Origin: Tritrichomonas musculus
Taxonomy: Eukaryota; Parabasalia; Tritrichomonadida; Tritrichomonadidae
DNA length: 64,000 nucleotides
Direction: 5' to 3'
Assembly (NCBI GenBank): GCA_039105265.1
Contig: JAPFFF010000007.1
Coordinates: forward strand, 3,224,001-3,288,000
Shown: positions 9,327 to 18,464 of the stretch, piece by piece
How positions within the stretch are numbered: the stretch's first letter is position 1
Layout of the letters: every line of letters begins with the position of its first letter
Position numbers and translations under genes: made by a program
The notes under the pieces: generated by a model
The model's database searches: none
What the model was told of the DNA's origin: nothing
What the model saw: the letters and a program-made list of their open reading frames with translations, nothing else

Positions 9327-9650
9327 CTAGTGATTAAAATATAGTGTCCATTCGTATTTCCAAGATGTGTGTGCTATATTGGAGGTCTCATCAGTGAAGG
9401 TACGAATAAAAGTATTTTGTATATTATATAGAGGACCATTCGTCCACATCATATCTCTATTGGCATCTTCAATTGTATACCCTAAATCAACATGTGTATA
9501 GATGATATAGATGTAGTTGTTGTTGGCGGTAGTGAATCCCTTAATTGTTAACCAGTCCTTTGTATTTTGGATAATCTGTATGTTAGGTAATATATTATCC
9601 TTAAAGTAGTTCCAATTAGGTTTATCCTTGAGAGTTACAAAATTTGTCAT
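9327..9650 (-). CDS. unrecognised small element A protein
   Basis: A 107-aa protein rich in Asn, Thr, Ile and Tyr with alternating strands (residues 50-60 hold an YIYIIYTHVD strand). It is probably a small beta-rich domain. No family is recognised. It lies 23 bases downstream of the 173-aa gene on the same strand and is part of a minus-strand gene row (9327-12441). Confidence 0.4.
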   Translation of the reverse strand: MTNFVTLKDKPNWNYFKDNILPNIQIIQNTKDWLTIKGFTTANNNYIYIIYTHVDLGYTIEDANRDMMWTNGPLYNIQNTFIRTFTDETSNIAHTSWKYEWTLYFNH

Positions 9651-9673
9651 TTTGAGAGTTGCAAAAATTTAAA

Positions 9674-10195
9674 TTAGAAATCGGTTGTATCGATCTCATC
9701 ATCGGGGTCTGGAGCTGTTTCCCTTGGGGGACCGTTTATAGGCATATGGGTGTTGATTAATTTTTGGGTCATATACATGGAGATACTCAACTTTAGGTTA
9801 TCGTAGATGAGTCTACGCAATAGAGATACTCGTTTATGAGGTTCCACGTTGGAGACCGCATCGATTACATCCTTTGATGTGACATATTGGATCAATCGGT
9901 CGTGATCCTCAATATCCAAAAACTTGCTTCGATTGAATATATGAGTTCTATTTAAACGAGGTCGAGGATGTTCAATAGATTGAGTTTCAGTTTCATCAGG
10001 AGGTGAGGCAGGAACTGCGTTCTCAGTTGCTTCAGGAGGTGAGTCCTGAGTTGAATCCTGAGGTGAATCTGTGGAAGGTTTGCGTTTACTGCTCCAACGT
10101 TTAATCAAATGCTTGACATCTCGGCGTAAATCGGTGATACCATCTACGATTTTTGAGAGTATATCAGTGTCAGATTCTGTAGCTGAAATATCCAT
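9674..10195 (-). CDS. unrecognised element A protein with disordered middle
   Basis: A 173-aa protein. It has an N-terminal acidic helix (residues 1-40), a low-complexity Ser/Pro/Thr/Gln segment with short repeats of DSTQDSPPEAT kind (about 43-72) and a helical C-terminal half (about 90-155). The end is acidic (DPDDEIDTTDF). There are no enzyme motifs. It sits directly after the KilA-N gene on the same strand and could be a regulatory or virion accessory protein; this is inference from position. Confidence 0.4.
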   Translation of the reverse strand: MDISATESDTDILSKIVDGITDLRRDVKHLIKRWSSKRKPSTDSPQDSTQDSPPEATENAVPASPPDETETQSIEHPRPRLNRTHIFNRSKFLDIEDHDRLIQYVTSKDVIDAVSNVEPHKRVSLLRRLIYDNLKLSISMYMTQKLINTHMPINGPPRETAPDPDDEIDTTDF

Positions 10196-10217
10196 TTATG
10201 CAAAAATAAAATATTAT

Positions 10218-10985
10218 TTAAAGATGTATATTTTTAAAGTATTTGTCTACAGCTTCATGAAACTCATCAAGGCATGATTTGTTAATGATAATATCAGTAC
10301 CACCTACACGGACATCATCCCCTTTGAACATAGCTTTGGCCATTCGTTTGATATCTTCATTCGAGGTCATCGCAATTGGTAGGTCATCAACATATGCCCA
10401 GCGCTTCTTCTCATCTTGATAAATCTTACTGACCTGCCTCCATGAATGCTTGTTGCGACGAACGAGATGAAGTATCACAAAATTCTTATTTTTGGGAAGT
10501 TCCTCAAGCCATATCATATATCGGTAGCTATGTTTGTGATCTTTGGGGACAGCCCTTGGAGTTAGGTCATCGATTTTGTTAACCAGCTGCTCACGTTGCT
10601 TCTCAAAATATGAATCCAATAGTTTGGCAATATATATGGCATACTTTCGATTAGCCCAGCATGCAACATCATTGACAAGCAATCGGTGAATGTATGTGCC
10701 TTTCAAATCATTCGGTAAATTAGGTCTATCTTGAACAATATCTAGGTCGCAGCAATTTTGCTGTGACGATAATTCATCAAGAATTTCATTGGTTTCAGCG
10801 AGTTGCCTCCACCTATAAGCTTGTTTCTTTGAATTACATGCAGTGAGAATCGATTGCATCTGGTACATATCATCTTTGATTGAATGTATCAAACGAAGCT
10901 TCTCATTATACTGGATGTATTCATATTCGTCATTGATTGGTTCGACAATGGCTGACATTGGAATGTTGATTGCTGTTGATTCCAT
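10218..10985 (-). CDS. KilA-N domain protein
   Basis: A 255-aa protein. Residues about 94-128 (KGTYIHRLLVNDVACWANRK and onward) match the core of the KilA-N DNA-binding domain, with the typical 'G-x-Y-I-H-x-x-L-x-x-x-x-A-x-W' pattern. KilA-N proteins are common in large DNA viruses, phages and virus-derived elements, and are thought to bind nucleic acid. The C-terminal half has a segment (MIWLEEL, then FVILHLVRR) like the C-terminal domains that accompany KilA-N in insect and giant viruses. The N-terminal 60 residues are helical. A TTTTTATCCA box lies just before its start codon. Its likely role is a regulator of element A. Confidence 0.7.
   Translation of the reverse strand: MESTAINIPMSAIVEPINDEYEYIQYNEKLRLIHSIKDDMYQMQSILTACNSKKQAYRWRQLAETNEILDELSSQQNCCDLDIVQDRPNLPNDLKGTYIHRLLVNDVACWANRKYAIYIAKLLDSYFEKQREQLVNKIDDLTPRAVPKDHKHSYRYMIWLEELPKNKNFVILHLVRRNKHSWRQVSKIYQDEKKRWAYVDDLPIAMTSNEDIKRMAKAMFKGDDVRVGGTDIIINKSCLDEFHEAVDKYFKNIHL
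10743..10766. repeat. hairpin repeat, copy 2, inside the KilA-N gene
   Basis: Shares 22 bases with the copy after the fibre-like gene (7080-7101). Here the outer bases also pair, giving a 10-bp stem (GTCGCAGCAA with TTGCTGTGAC, one G-T pair) and a TT loop. It is translated as part of the KilA-N protein (SSQQNCCDLD region) without breaking the frame. Confidence 0.55.
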
Positions 10986-10992
10986 TTCAAGC

Positions 10993-11002
10993 TGGATAAA
11001 AA
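10993..11002 (-). promoter_or_regulatory. TTTTTATCCA box before the KilA-N gene
   Basis: On the minus strand a TTTTTATCCA box ends 8 bases before the ATG. The same ten bases precede the genes at 12441 and 26624. It is a candidate element promoter or transcription start site. This is inference from recurrence only. Confidence 0.35.
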
Positions 11003-11040
11003 TTGAGTTGCATTGAGAACTAGTTAGTTATGGACTCATC

Positions 11041-11147
11041 TCACACCTCATACCTCATACCTCATACCTCATACCTCATACCTCACCTCAAATTGGTATA
11101 GGGGTACCCAAGAGGGGGGGTCATAAAATTCAATTTAGGTAAATCCT
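11041..11147. repeat. inverted, diverged copy of the minisatellite spacer
   Basis: The reverse complement of this stretch resembles 8069-8177 and 12547-12655. It holds a run of CTCATACCTC-type 10-bp units, then GGTATAGGGGTACCCAAGAG, then the end AATTTAGGTAAATCC. It differs at several positions and in unit number, so it is older than the 569-bp duplication. With 12547-12655 it forms inverted repeats around the 418-aa gene. Confidence 0.75.
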
Positions 11148-11184
11148 TTAATTGGGAATCCTCATAAGTCCAAAAATAAATTAT

Positions 11185-12441
11185 TCAAGCCTTGCTATAG
11201 TATATAACTCTCTTACTCTTCTCCCATGCAATGGTCTTAAGCAGGAACTGCGTTCTCAGTTTACCCGATTTTGAGAGTATTACACCTAATCCACGAGGGG
11301 TTATATTAGTGTCGAAGTACGCATTATATTTTTGAGTCAATTCTACTATACATATCTTATCATTTGGGAGACCCTTTATGAAATCGTCTAAGGTCTTCTC
11401 CTGATCAATCTCATATACTTCAGCTATAATGGGTGTAGTTTGGGGTTCGGCATTTGATTCCTTGGCAGATACCTTGGCAGATTCCTTGGCAGATTCCTTG
11501 GCAGATACCTCAGTCAAACTCTGTTTGGATTTCTCAGCCATCTCTGGTTCCTTAATGTGGATATAATTTAAGAGCTCATTTTCACATATTTTTGTAATGC
11601 AATCCTTGATTTCCCTATCGATGATTTTGGATAAATCGTGTAAGATATATTCATTGAGATTCTTCATGAGTACTCTAGAGTACCCAATAACGAGTTCACT
11701 AGATGACATTTCAGTTGGGGGATATTGATCAAGTTTATTATCGATTGCATCAATGATTGTTCCAAGGTATAGATTATAACAAGCATTACTGATTTCCTCG
11801 CGCAATTTCACTAGGGAATCATATTTATGTATATCATTTGCGAAGTACTCATTTGACGCAACTTCAGCGAGTAACTTGGTGAAGCTAGATATTAATCTTT
11901 GTGTTAATGAATCGAATAGGTTTATGACCTTGGTAGAGGTTCTATCATAGTATACGAATTTAATGGTACCCTCATATGATTTGTCTTTGGGACATAAGGA
12001 TTTGACCTTATTGACGAACGATTCGAATATGCAACTGAGCAAATTCTGGTTGAACATATTGATATCCTTTGTGATGATGTCAACGGCATAATCAAGGGGG
12101 TGCGTATAACTGTAAATCAAAGTTTTGCGTTTCTTATCGAGCTCATCTTGAAATTTCATTAGACGTTCGCGATCTCGGTTGATATATGATAACTCCTTCA
12201 TTAGCAGTGCTCGCTCAGGAGATTCAATGTTTGTATAACTATCAATTTTGGTATTCATATCTTGGATCCACTCACCGTACTCATCAAGCGAGAGCTCCTT
12301 ATGTATATAGCACTTGATAGCTGACTCGCGATCATGATCACGTTGGGATTTATTCAATATTTTGTTCATACGAATCTCCAATTCCTTGCAGAAAGAACCT
12401 TCATATGAAACTATTTGGGTGTTAGTTGGAACAACGCTCAT
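11185..12441 (-). CDS. unrecognised helical element A protein with winged-helix-like end
   Basis: A 418-aa protein, almost wholly helical. Residues about 315-340 hold a four-unit Ala-Lys-Glu-Ser repeat (SAKESAKESAKVSAKES) as a linker. The last 75 residues (LDDFIKGLPNDKICIVELTQ, later LGVILSKSGKLRT) look like a winged-helix DNA-binding domain of the sort that ends viral primase/helicase proteins. No Walker or primase motif is visible, so I do not call it a helicase. The first 23 codons are shared with copy 1 of the 569-bp repeat, because the duplication began inside this gene. Confidence 0.5.
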   Translation of the reverse strand: MSVVPTNTQIVSYEGSFCKELEIRMNKILNKSQRDHDRESAIKCYIHKELSLDEYGEWIQDMNTKIDSYTNIESPERALLMKELSYINRDRERLMKFQDELDKKRKTLIYSYTHPLDYAVDIITKDINMFNQNLLSCIFESFVNKVKSLCPKDKSYEGTIKFVYYDRTSTKVINLFDSLTQRLISSFTKLLAEVASNEYFANDIHKYDSLVKLREEISNACYNLYLGTIIDAIDNKLDQYPPTEMSSSELVIGYSRVLMKNLNEYILHDLSKIIDREIKDCITKICENELLNYIHIKEPEMAEKSKQSLTEVSAKESAKESAKVSAKESNAEPQTTPIIAEVYEIDQEKTLDDFIKGLPNDKICIVELTQKYNAYFDTNITPRGLGVILSKSGKLRTQFLLKTIAWEKSKRVIYYSKA

Positions 12442-12942
12442 TTTCTAAATGGATAAAAAATTAAATTGATTCGAGAATAGCATTATTTTTGGGATTGTCA
12501 ATTTATGGAAATGCGTAAGCATTTATCTTGAGGCGAAGCCGAATGGAATTTACCTAAAATGGATTTTGAGAGGCCCCTCTTGGGTACCCCTATACCAATT
12601 TGAGGTGAGGTGTGAGGTATGAGGTATGAGGTGTGAGGTATGAGGTGTGATGTGTGACCCCTTAAGTGAACCTCTTAGTAGTGAGCATGGATAGAATGTA
12701 TATTCATACTGGATGTTCCGCATGGGAATATGGGGATATGGATGGAATATGGAGGGGATACCTGGCACATACAATTTCCTTTAAAAGACCATAGATTCCT
12801 TTGATTTGGACTATGACATTTCAGCAAAAATTCAAGGTCTGGAGCTTAATTTTAAATGGTTATGTGAATATCAAAATTAGGTTAGATGTGGCTGTTATAT
12901 TTGAAATTTATCTGGTCCCCATGCGGAACTACCATCACTACT
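12374..12942. repeat. 569-bp direct repeat, copy 2
   Basis: Partner of 7896-8464. Here the repeat joins the natural start of the 418-aa gene, its upstream spacer with minisatellite (about 12601-12655) and the last 15 codons of the gene at 12895. Its right edge is also the point where element B genes begin, which makes it a candidate junction between the two elements. Confidence 0.9.
12450..12459 (-). promoter_or_regulatory. TTTTTATCCA box before the 418-aa gene
   Basis: The box ends 8 bases before the ATG at 12441, the same spacing as at the KilA-N gene. A second copy (7972-7981) exists in the first 569-bp repeat. The role is inferred from recurrence. Confidence 0.35.
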
Positions 12943-13161
12943 AAGGATATTGTAAGTTGTTGTTGAAGACTCAAATGATACATACTGTATATTTTTATTT
13001 TTAATATCAACTTCTGGTAAACCTTCGACCTCATTAAATAAATGACCTGTCTGTACATAGTTATCTAAGTCACCCAAGGTTAATAACTGGCTACCTTTTC
13101 GAGTAGCATCCCCTATCTTAAACTGTATATCTCCTTTAAATCTTGTAGTAGTATCACTCAT
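12895..13161 (-). CDS. small unrecognised protein with shared C-terminal tail
   Basis: About 88 residues from the ATG at 13161 (MSDTTTRFKG). The first 73 residues are beta-like, with a 'KGSQLLTLGDLDNYVQTGHL' segment that resembles fibre-shaft modules of phage-like proteins. The last 15 residues (SSDGSSAWGPDKFQI) come from the 569-bp repeat and are identical to the end of the protein at 8417-8857. It sits 19 bases after the end of the 1755-aa gene on the same strand. It could be a fibre accessory or virion surface protein; this is inference. Confidence 0.45.
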   Translation of the reverse strand: MSDTTTRFKGDIQFKIGDATRKGSQLLTLGDLDNYVQTGHLFNEVEGLPEVDIKNKNIQYVSFESSTTTYNILSSDGSSAWGPDKFQI

Positions 13162-13180
13162 TTTAGTTAAATAAAACTTC

Positions 13181-16100
13181 TCATTCGATGTTAGCACATT
13201 TAGCTTCAAGTGCTGCAAGTCTTGCCTCAAGAGTATCAATATATGCATCCTTCTGGTCTATCATTTCCTTCACTTCTACTTTAGTAATATAAGCAGTCAT
13301 ATCTATATCTTCTAATGGATGTTTTGTACTTGACTTATTTTCAAGCTCTTTGATTTTCTCGCACATGAATGCTATTGTACCCTTTAAAGTATCGCGATAT
13401 GTCTTTGCAATATTAATACATGTATCAAATGAAACCATCATCTTATCAGCATCCTTCATTGTTATTTCAAGTTCAGGTTCATCATCTGTTTCTTCATGAT
13501 ATGCCCATGCAAGAATCTTTTCTAATACATCTTCCTCTGCTAATGTCTCTGGGTTATCATTACGACGGAACCAACTTGGAATATTAAATAATCCTATTCT
13601 ATTTGCTACATATGCTTCTGCTGCTACTCCTGCTATAGCTGCTGCATCACCAGGATGATGTCTAACAAACTGCCATTGACCATGTAAGAACCTTCTAGCA
13701 ACATAACCTACTGCTCCCATAATAACCTGGGTAGTTGCACTTATAACACCATCTTGTTGGTACATTTCTATCACTCCATTCACAATATTAATTACATGTA
13801 GTCTTCTTCTATCTATTGTAGCAACTACATTTCCATTATATAGTACTTGTGTTATTTCTTCACCAGTTGTTTCATCTAATGTGTCATTAAAAGCTAAAAG
13901 ATTACCATGAGAATAAATATTATCCATTAGTTCTCCTCTTTGTTCATCACTCATTTGTTCTATCATTCTTGCTGTTATTGCTGGTGTTGTTCCTGGTACT
14001 GTCCAAGTATCTGTCGTGGCAACAAGGTCATAATGTTGATATCTAACTCCATTTGCATTGACTTCTATCTGTGAATTTATTCCAACAAATCGTACTTGAC
14101 CTCCACTAATATTTGCTGTAGTTGGTGCTGAATAATCAATAGTAGCAACAATTGGGTCAATGGTCTCTCCTCTATGATCAATAATATTTATCCATGCCTC
14201 CATTGTTTGCTCATTCAAGTATGGTTCTAATCCAATATCTCCATTTTGTACAAATGGTAAATTTAATCTGTCTTGCATAGATAATTGTTCAATATCTCTC
14301 GCTGTGTATGTTGTTCCTTCCCATTCTATTGACCAATTATTATCAGTAGCTCTATGTATTCTATCTGTCATCTCAATATCAGCTGGTCTTATTAGAGTCC
14401 TTCGTTGAAATACATTATTATGGATAATGAGTTGGTCATTATAAAACAAATCATACACATTAAACCACTCTCTTCCATGATATTGGATACGTAAGATATC
14501 AGGATGACTAGCAACTAATGCATTTCGTTCTGCTCTTGTCATATCTGCAATATCTTCTAAGGTATACTGGATTCCAGATATATTGATAACAGGAACTTGA
14601 TTCCTAAGTGCAATCGTAGTTGAAGCTGTATTTGTCATTGTAGTCTGTGGTACAGTTATATCTGTTCGAATCTCATCTGTTTCATCTGTAACAACTTGTG
14701 GCTGAACTTCTCTATGAGTTCTCTCTAATGATTGCTCAGTGGTTGTGATAGTATTTGTTGCATTATCAGTATCATTATCAGTTATTGTAATCGAGGATGA
14801 ATTAATATTTAATGTTTCAGTTCCATTTGTCTCTGGTCTATTCCTAAAGAAGTGTAAGACATTCGAACCAAGTGTAGCAATAGCATTTCCTAACTGAGTC
14901 AGTGCATGTGTTGTCGAAAGGACAACCTGTGTAGCTGAGAATGTTGAAATAGCTCCAGCAACAGGATTTTGAACAGTTGTTGTTATTGGTAAAAATCTTT
15001 CCATAGTCATCTTATCAGCCTTCAAATCAACATTCACCAAAAACTTACCTTGAAAGCCACTACCTCCATCACCTGGATAACCGCCACCACCACCACCTCC
15101 TCCTCCGCCATTTCCTCCTGGACCTGCTGGGAAAGGTCTTGTTTGATATGTATTAATAGTTACAGAGTTATTGGACATATTTAATGTTGAAAGGGCACTT
15201 GCAATACAAACTGTTGATGCTAAAATATTTAATATACTATTCGCAACTGCTACACCTTGTTTAATACTATCAGTATATTCATTATACATGGCTTGAATTC
15301 TCATTTGTTCAACTAGATTATCAACTGTCTGTTTCAATAAAGCATAATCATAGGCTAATATATCTGTGATTCCACCAACAACATTTAAGTCTCGACGCAT
15401 AGTCATGATATTATCAGCCCATATAATCTTTGATGAATAAATATTATAATCTGTCGATATGGTAGTGCATTTTCTTGGGTCTGGCTCTACTTCATAAAAT
15501 TGTTGTTGAATAATTATATCGAATGGATTAACTTTCACATCAAAATCAAATAATTCTTTCTCTATATATATTCGAATGTTCTTATGATTAAATCCTTCAA
15601 TGATTTTAATGGAATGCCTTTTTTCTCGATGATAATTAAATGATTCGAGACAAGGATTTGACCCATAGGTATGCATAACACCTGAATTAATACAATGAGT
15701 AGGATGACAATCCCATTTTAATTCAGTTATATTTCCATTTATATTTAGGTCAGCATAAACATATAATCCATCATCTGCATTTAATCCACTTGGTGCATCA
15801 ACATACATTCTAGCTTGTTCATATTTATATCCATCTTGAGTAAAAGTACCTGAACCACTTGAATCAAAAGTTGCAGTTATTCCTTCACTTAATATGGTTC
15901 CATCTTTCTTAACAACCCTCCAATTGGTAAGATAATCTTTCAAGATATGAGCATAATTATCATCATCAGTTAAATCTTCCTTTATTGTTCCTTTTATCCA
16001 TCTCCCAATTCTTTCGTTATGTTTGATTGTTAAAGCAGGAGCACCGTTATTTGTGTTCATGTATGATATCTTTTCTGTACACATGTTTTGACAATTATTT

Positions 16101-18448
16101 CCTGTCCAATTTTTACCATCCCATGTTAATTCCCAGTTATGACCAAATAGATAGTCTTTGAATCTAAATACTAAATTTAGTGGTATGTCATAATCTTTAT
16201 CTATATCCCATCTCATACAATAATAATTGGATTCTTCATACGTCTTAGATGGTCTATATAAATATAACTGGTCTGATTCCTTCAAGGTAAAATACTTGGA
16301 GTCAGTTGATGGAGTAGAGGGAACAACATCATAGATTGTTTGATATTTGGAGACCAATGAGTTATATTGATTTCGAAATACTTCTAATATATCATCATCA
16401 ATCTCAATTACAATTTTATTTCCATCAGGGTCAACAATATCAAAGCTATTTTCATCATCAGTATTAACAACGTCATTATCATCAACTTCAAGTGTACGAG
16501 CATGAGGAGCAGGAGGATGTCGCGTAATCTTATTTACAATCCATTGGGCACCTCTTCCTATTGGTTCGAAAAGGGCAGCTATTAGAATTACACATAAACA
16601 AAATGCCCCAACGCCTAAACCCCCAGCGATTGCATATACAAGTATTACATAAACATACAGAATTAAATCAGAATAACCTCCTATATATTGCCAAAATTGA
16701 GCATCTATCCAATTTCCGCCTATCTGTATAATATTATTAACTAAATTCGGGTAGTTCATGATAAAATCAACTATGAAGTGCCATAAGTTGCTCCAAAATA
16801 ATGTAAATGAGCTATATGCTATTTTAATCATTCGAATTCCTTCATTCTTTAATTCATCAATTTTGTTATTAAGTCTTGGTGTCAATTCTTTTATCTCATC
16901 AATGACCTGATGCAAATCTACATCCTTAAAGTCAGCATCTGCATCTTCTCCTCCAATATAAAAGATTACCCCCACTTTTTCATTATCTTTAACAGCTTCA
17001 TATGCAATATCCACAATACTATCAATACCATACCAGATAAAATAAAATAAGTTATATATAATCTTCATAAATTCTTTTGTCGCAAAAGCAATTGTTTTAT
17101 AAGTTAATTTAATAGGCTGTTTAGCAAGAGATAGGGTAGTTGAAATGATATTATATAATAAGTCTTTTATCCATCCTATCGTCTCTTTACTATATAACCA
17201 AAACTTGGATACTGTTAATTTGAGTACTTCTGGTTCTATTATTTTTGGAATCGTATATTCTTCGAGTTTCTTTAATTCATCAATAGGAGGAATTACATAA
17301 ACCATATCTTCTTTGTTAACTAACTCTTTTGGTGGTTCAGTTGGAGTAGGCGTAGGTGTAGGTGTAGGGTCTGGAGTTGGCTCAGGTGTTGGAGTAGGTG
17401 GTGGTGTTTCATCAATTTCTATTTTAACCTCATGTATTTCTGGTTCACCAGTTGTTTTATTAATTAGGCACATGGAAGTATTACCACCTGTTAAGTTCAA
17501 GAGAGTCTCATAACTTATGGTTTGATCATTTAATGCATCTATCCATTTAGTAATATTAGCAGCTGTTGTATTTGTTTTCTCAGCAAAGTCTTTCATGTTA
17601 TTTATCTTTGTCTCATTGACATCAAAGATAGTTTCATTAGTAGTTTCATTAACTTTTAAATCTACATATTTAATGGGTTCAATCTCAGTAAAATCAACAG
17701 TATTATTTTTTATCCACTTTGATATATTATCATTACTTGTACTTAACTCTTTTATTATAGTTTCCATGTTTTTAGGTTTTATTGTATCTGTTCCATAGGT
17801 AATTGCTTTGGTAGTTTCATCTACATGTTCGACAATTATTTTTAAGTCCTTTAATGTATTCCAATCGATACTTGGAACAATTGCATTATTAACTTCATCT
17901 ATATTTTGAATCATTAAATTCATAACATCTAACATACCTTTTTGATTCGCTGTTAATGCTTCTATTAACTTCTTATATGTACTAACATCATATTCTTCTT
18001 CTATTATATCTTTATCACTTATCTCTCCAGTGAAATATTTTAAGGTAGCTCCGGGTGCAATACCAGAATCTACATCTTCCCTCATTTTGGTTAAAAAGAC
18101 TTCTAAATTTTTAGCACTGTCTCTTAATCTTTCATATAGTTTATTGAGACTAGCACAATATTGTATTTTTGTCGTTAGCGTACCATCAGTATTCCATGTA
18201 TATATACCTTTACCTCCCATAATGTTAAGAGCACCAAAAGACTCGAGCCCATTTTTATCCAGATAGTCACTAACCAATTTTATGTCTATCTCTTCCTTAT
18301 TATATAAGCAACTGAATTTTGGATAATCTTTAGGGTCTCCACCTCTTATGATATCGATGTTGTTTTCATCATTAACACTTATCTCTATGTCTTTGTCTTT
18401 TAGCTTCTCTGTTTCTCCTGATAACAAAGAATAAACTTTAATTGACAT
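13181..18448 (-). CDS. 1755-aa fibre/membrane-like element B protein
   Basis: The start is taken at the ATG of 18448 (MSIKVYSLLSGETE); an earlier in-frame ATG exists at 18553 but would overlap the divergent gene. The N-terminal 340 residues are helical, with modules like phage fibre shafts. A Pro-Thr linker (PTPTPEPTPDP type) lies near 345-372. Amphipathic and hydrophobic helices occupy about 430-490. A hydrophobic pair (VYVILVYAIAGGLGVGAFCL and onward) lies near 590-635 and is probably membrane-spanning. Beta-rich polar domains follow, with a run of ten Gly near 1119, another long beta region and a C-terminal coiled coil (about 1715-1755). The mixture suggests a very large virion attachment or membrane-fusion-type protein. 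The family is unknown and the role is inferred. Confidence 0.6.
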   Translation of the reverse strand: MSIKVYSLLSGETEKLKDKDIEISVNDENNIDIIRGGDPKDYPKFSCLYNKEEIDIKLVSDYLDKNGLESFGALNIMGGKGIYTWNTDGTLTTKIQYCASLNKLYERLRDSAKNLEVFLTKMREDVDSGIAPGATLKYFTGEISDKDIIEEEYDVSTYKKLIEALTANQKGMLDVMNLMIQNIDEVNNAIVPSIDWNTLKDLKIIVEHVDETTKAITYGTDTIKPKNMETIIKELSTSNDNISKWIKNNTVDFTEIEPIKYVDLKVNETTNETIFDVNETKINNMKDFAEKTNTTAANITKWIDALNDQTISYETLLNLTGGNTSMCLINKTTGEPEIHEVKIEIDETPPPTPTPEPTPDPTPTPTPTPTEPPKELVNKEDMVYVIPPIDELKKLEEYTIPKIIEPEVLKLTVSKFWLYSKETIGWIKDLLYNIISTTLSLAKQPIKLTYKTIAFATKEFMKIIYNLFYFIWYGIDSIVDIAYEAVKDNEKVGVIFYIGGEDADADFKDVDLHQVIDEIKELTPRLNNKIDELKNEGIRMIKIAYSSFTLFWSNLWHFIVDFIMNYPNLVNNIIQIGGNWIDAQFWQYIGGYSDLILYVYVILVYAIAGGLGVGAFCLCVILIAALFEPIGRGAQWIVNKITRHPPAPHARTLEVDDNDVVNTDDENSFDIVDPDGNKIVIEIDDDILEVFRNQYNSLVSKYQTIYDVVPSTPSTDSKYFTLKESDQLYLYRPSKTYEESNYYCMRWDIDKDYDIPLNLVFRFKDYLFGHNWELTWDGKNWTGNNCQNMCTEKISYMNTNNGAPALTIKHNERIGRWIKGTIKEDLTDDDNYAHILKDYLTNWRVVKKDGTILSEGITATFDSSGSGTFTQDGYKYEQARMYVDAPSGLNADDGLYVYADLNINGNITELKWDCHPTHCINSGVMHTYGSNPCLESFNYHREKRHSIKIIEGFNHKNIRIYIEKELFDFDVKVNPFDIIIQQQFYEVEPDPRKCTTISTDYNIYSSKIIWADNIMTMRRDLNVVGGITDILAYDYALLKQTVDNLVEQMRIQAMYNEYTDSIKQGVAVANSILNILASTVCIASALSTLNMSNNSVTINTYQTRPFPAGPGGNGGGGGGGGGGYPGDGGSGFQGKFLVNVDLKADKMTMERFLPITTTVQNPVAGAISTFSATQVVLSTTHALTQLGNAIATLGSNVLHFFRNRPETNGTETLNINSSSITITDNDTDNATNTITTTEQSLERTHREVQPQVVTDETDEIRTDITVPQTTMTNTASTTIALRNQVPVINISGIQYTLEDIADMTRAERNALVASHPDILRIQYHGREWFNVYDLFYNDQLIIHNNVFQRRTLIRPADIEMTDRIHRATDNNWSIEWEGTTYTARDIEQLSMQDRLNLPFVQNGDIGLEPYLNEQTMEAWINIIDHRGETIDPIVATIDYSAPTTANISGGQVRFVGINSQIEVNANGVRYQHYDLVATTDTWTVPGTTPAITARMIEQMSDEQRGELMDNIYSHGNLLAFNDTLDETTGEEITQVLYNGNVVATIDRRRLHVINIVNGVIEMYQQDGVISATTQVIMGAVGYVARRFLHGQWQFVRHHPGDAAAIAGVAAEAYVANRIGLFNIPSWFRRNDNPETLAEEDVLEKILAWAYHEETDDEPELEITMKDADKMMVSFDTCINIAKTYRDTLKGTIAFMCEKIKELENKSSTKHPLEDIDMTAYITKVEVKEMIDQKDAYIDTLEARLAALEAKCANIE

Positions 18449-18464
18449 TTTAGGATATAATAAA

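Larger units (their letters stand above)
1..12942. mobile_element. Element A: rearranged Polinton-like virus element, left end outside window
   Basis: Gene content marks this as virus-like DNA: a fibre-like gene, a family-B DNA polymerase part, a KilA-N protein, a coiled-coil protein and many compact genes without host homology. It is less AT-rich than the host spacers. The left end lies outside the window. The right limit is placed at the end of the second 569-bp repeat because a different element's genes follow. It is broken, with at least one large rearrangement. The two copies of the 569-bp repeat look identical, so the latest event is probably recent. The polymerase differs from that of element B, so I infer a separate lineage. 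No integrase, ATPase or major capsid gene is visible here; they could lie to the left. Confidence 0.7.
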
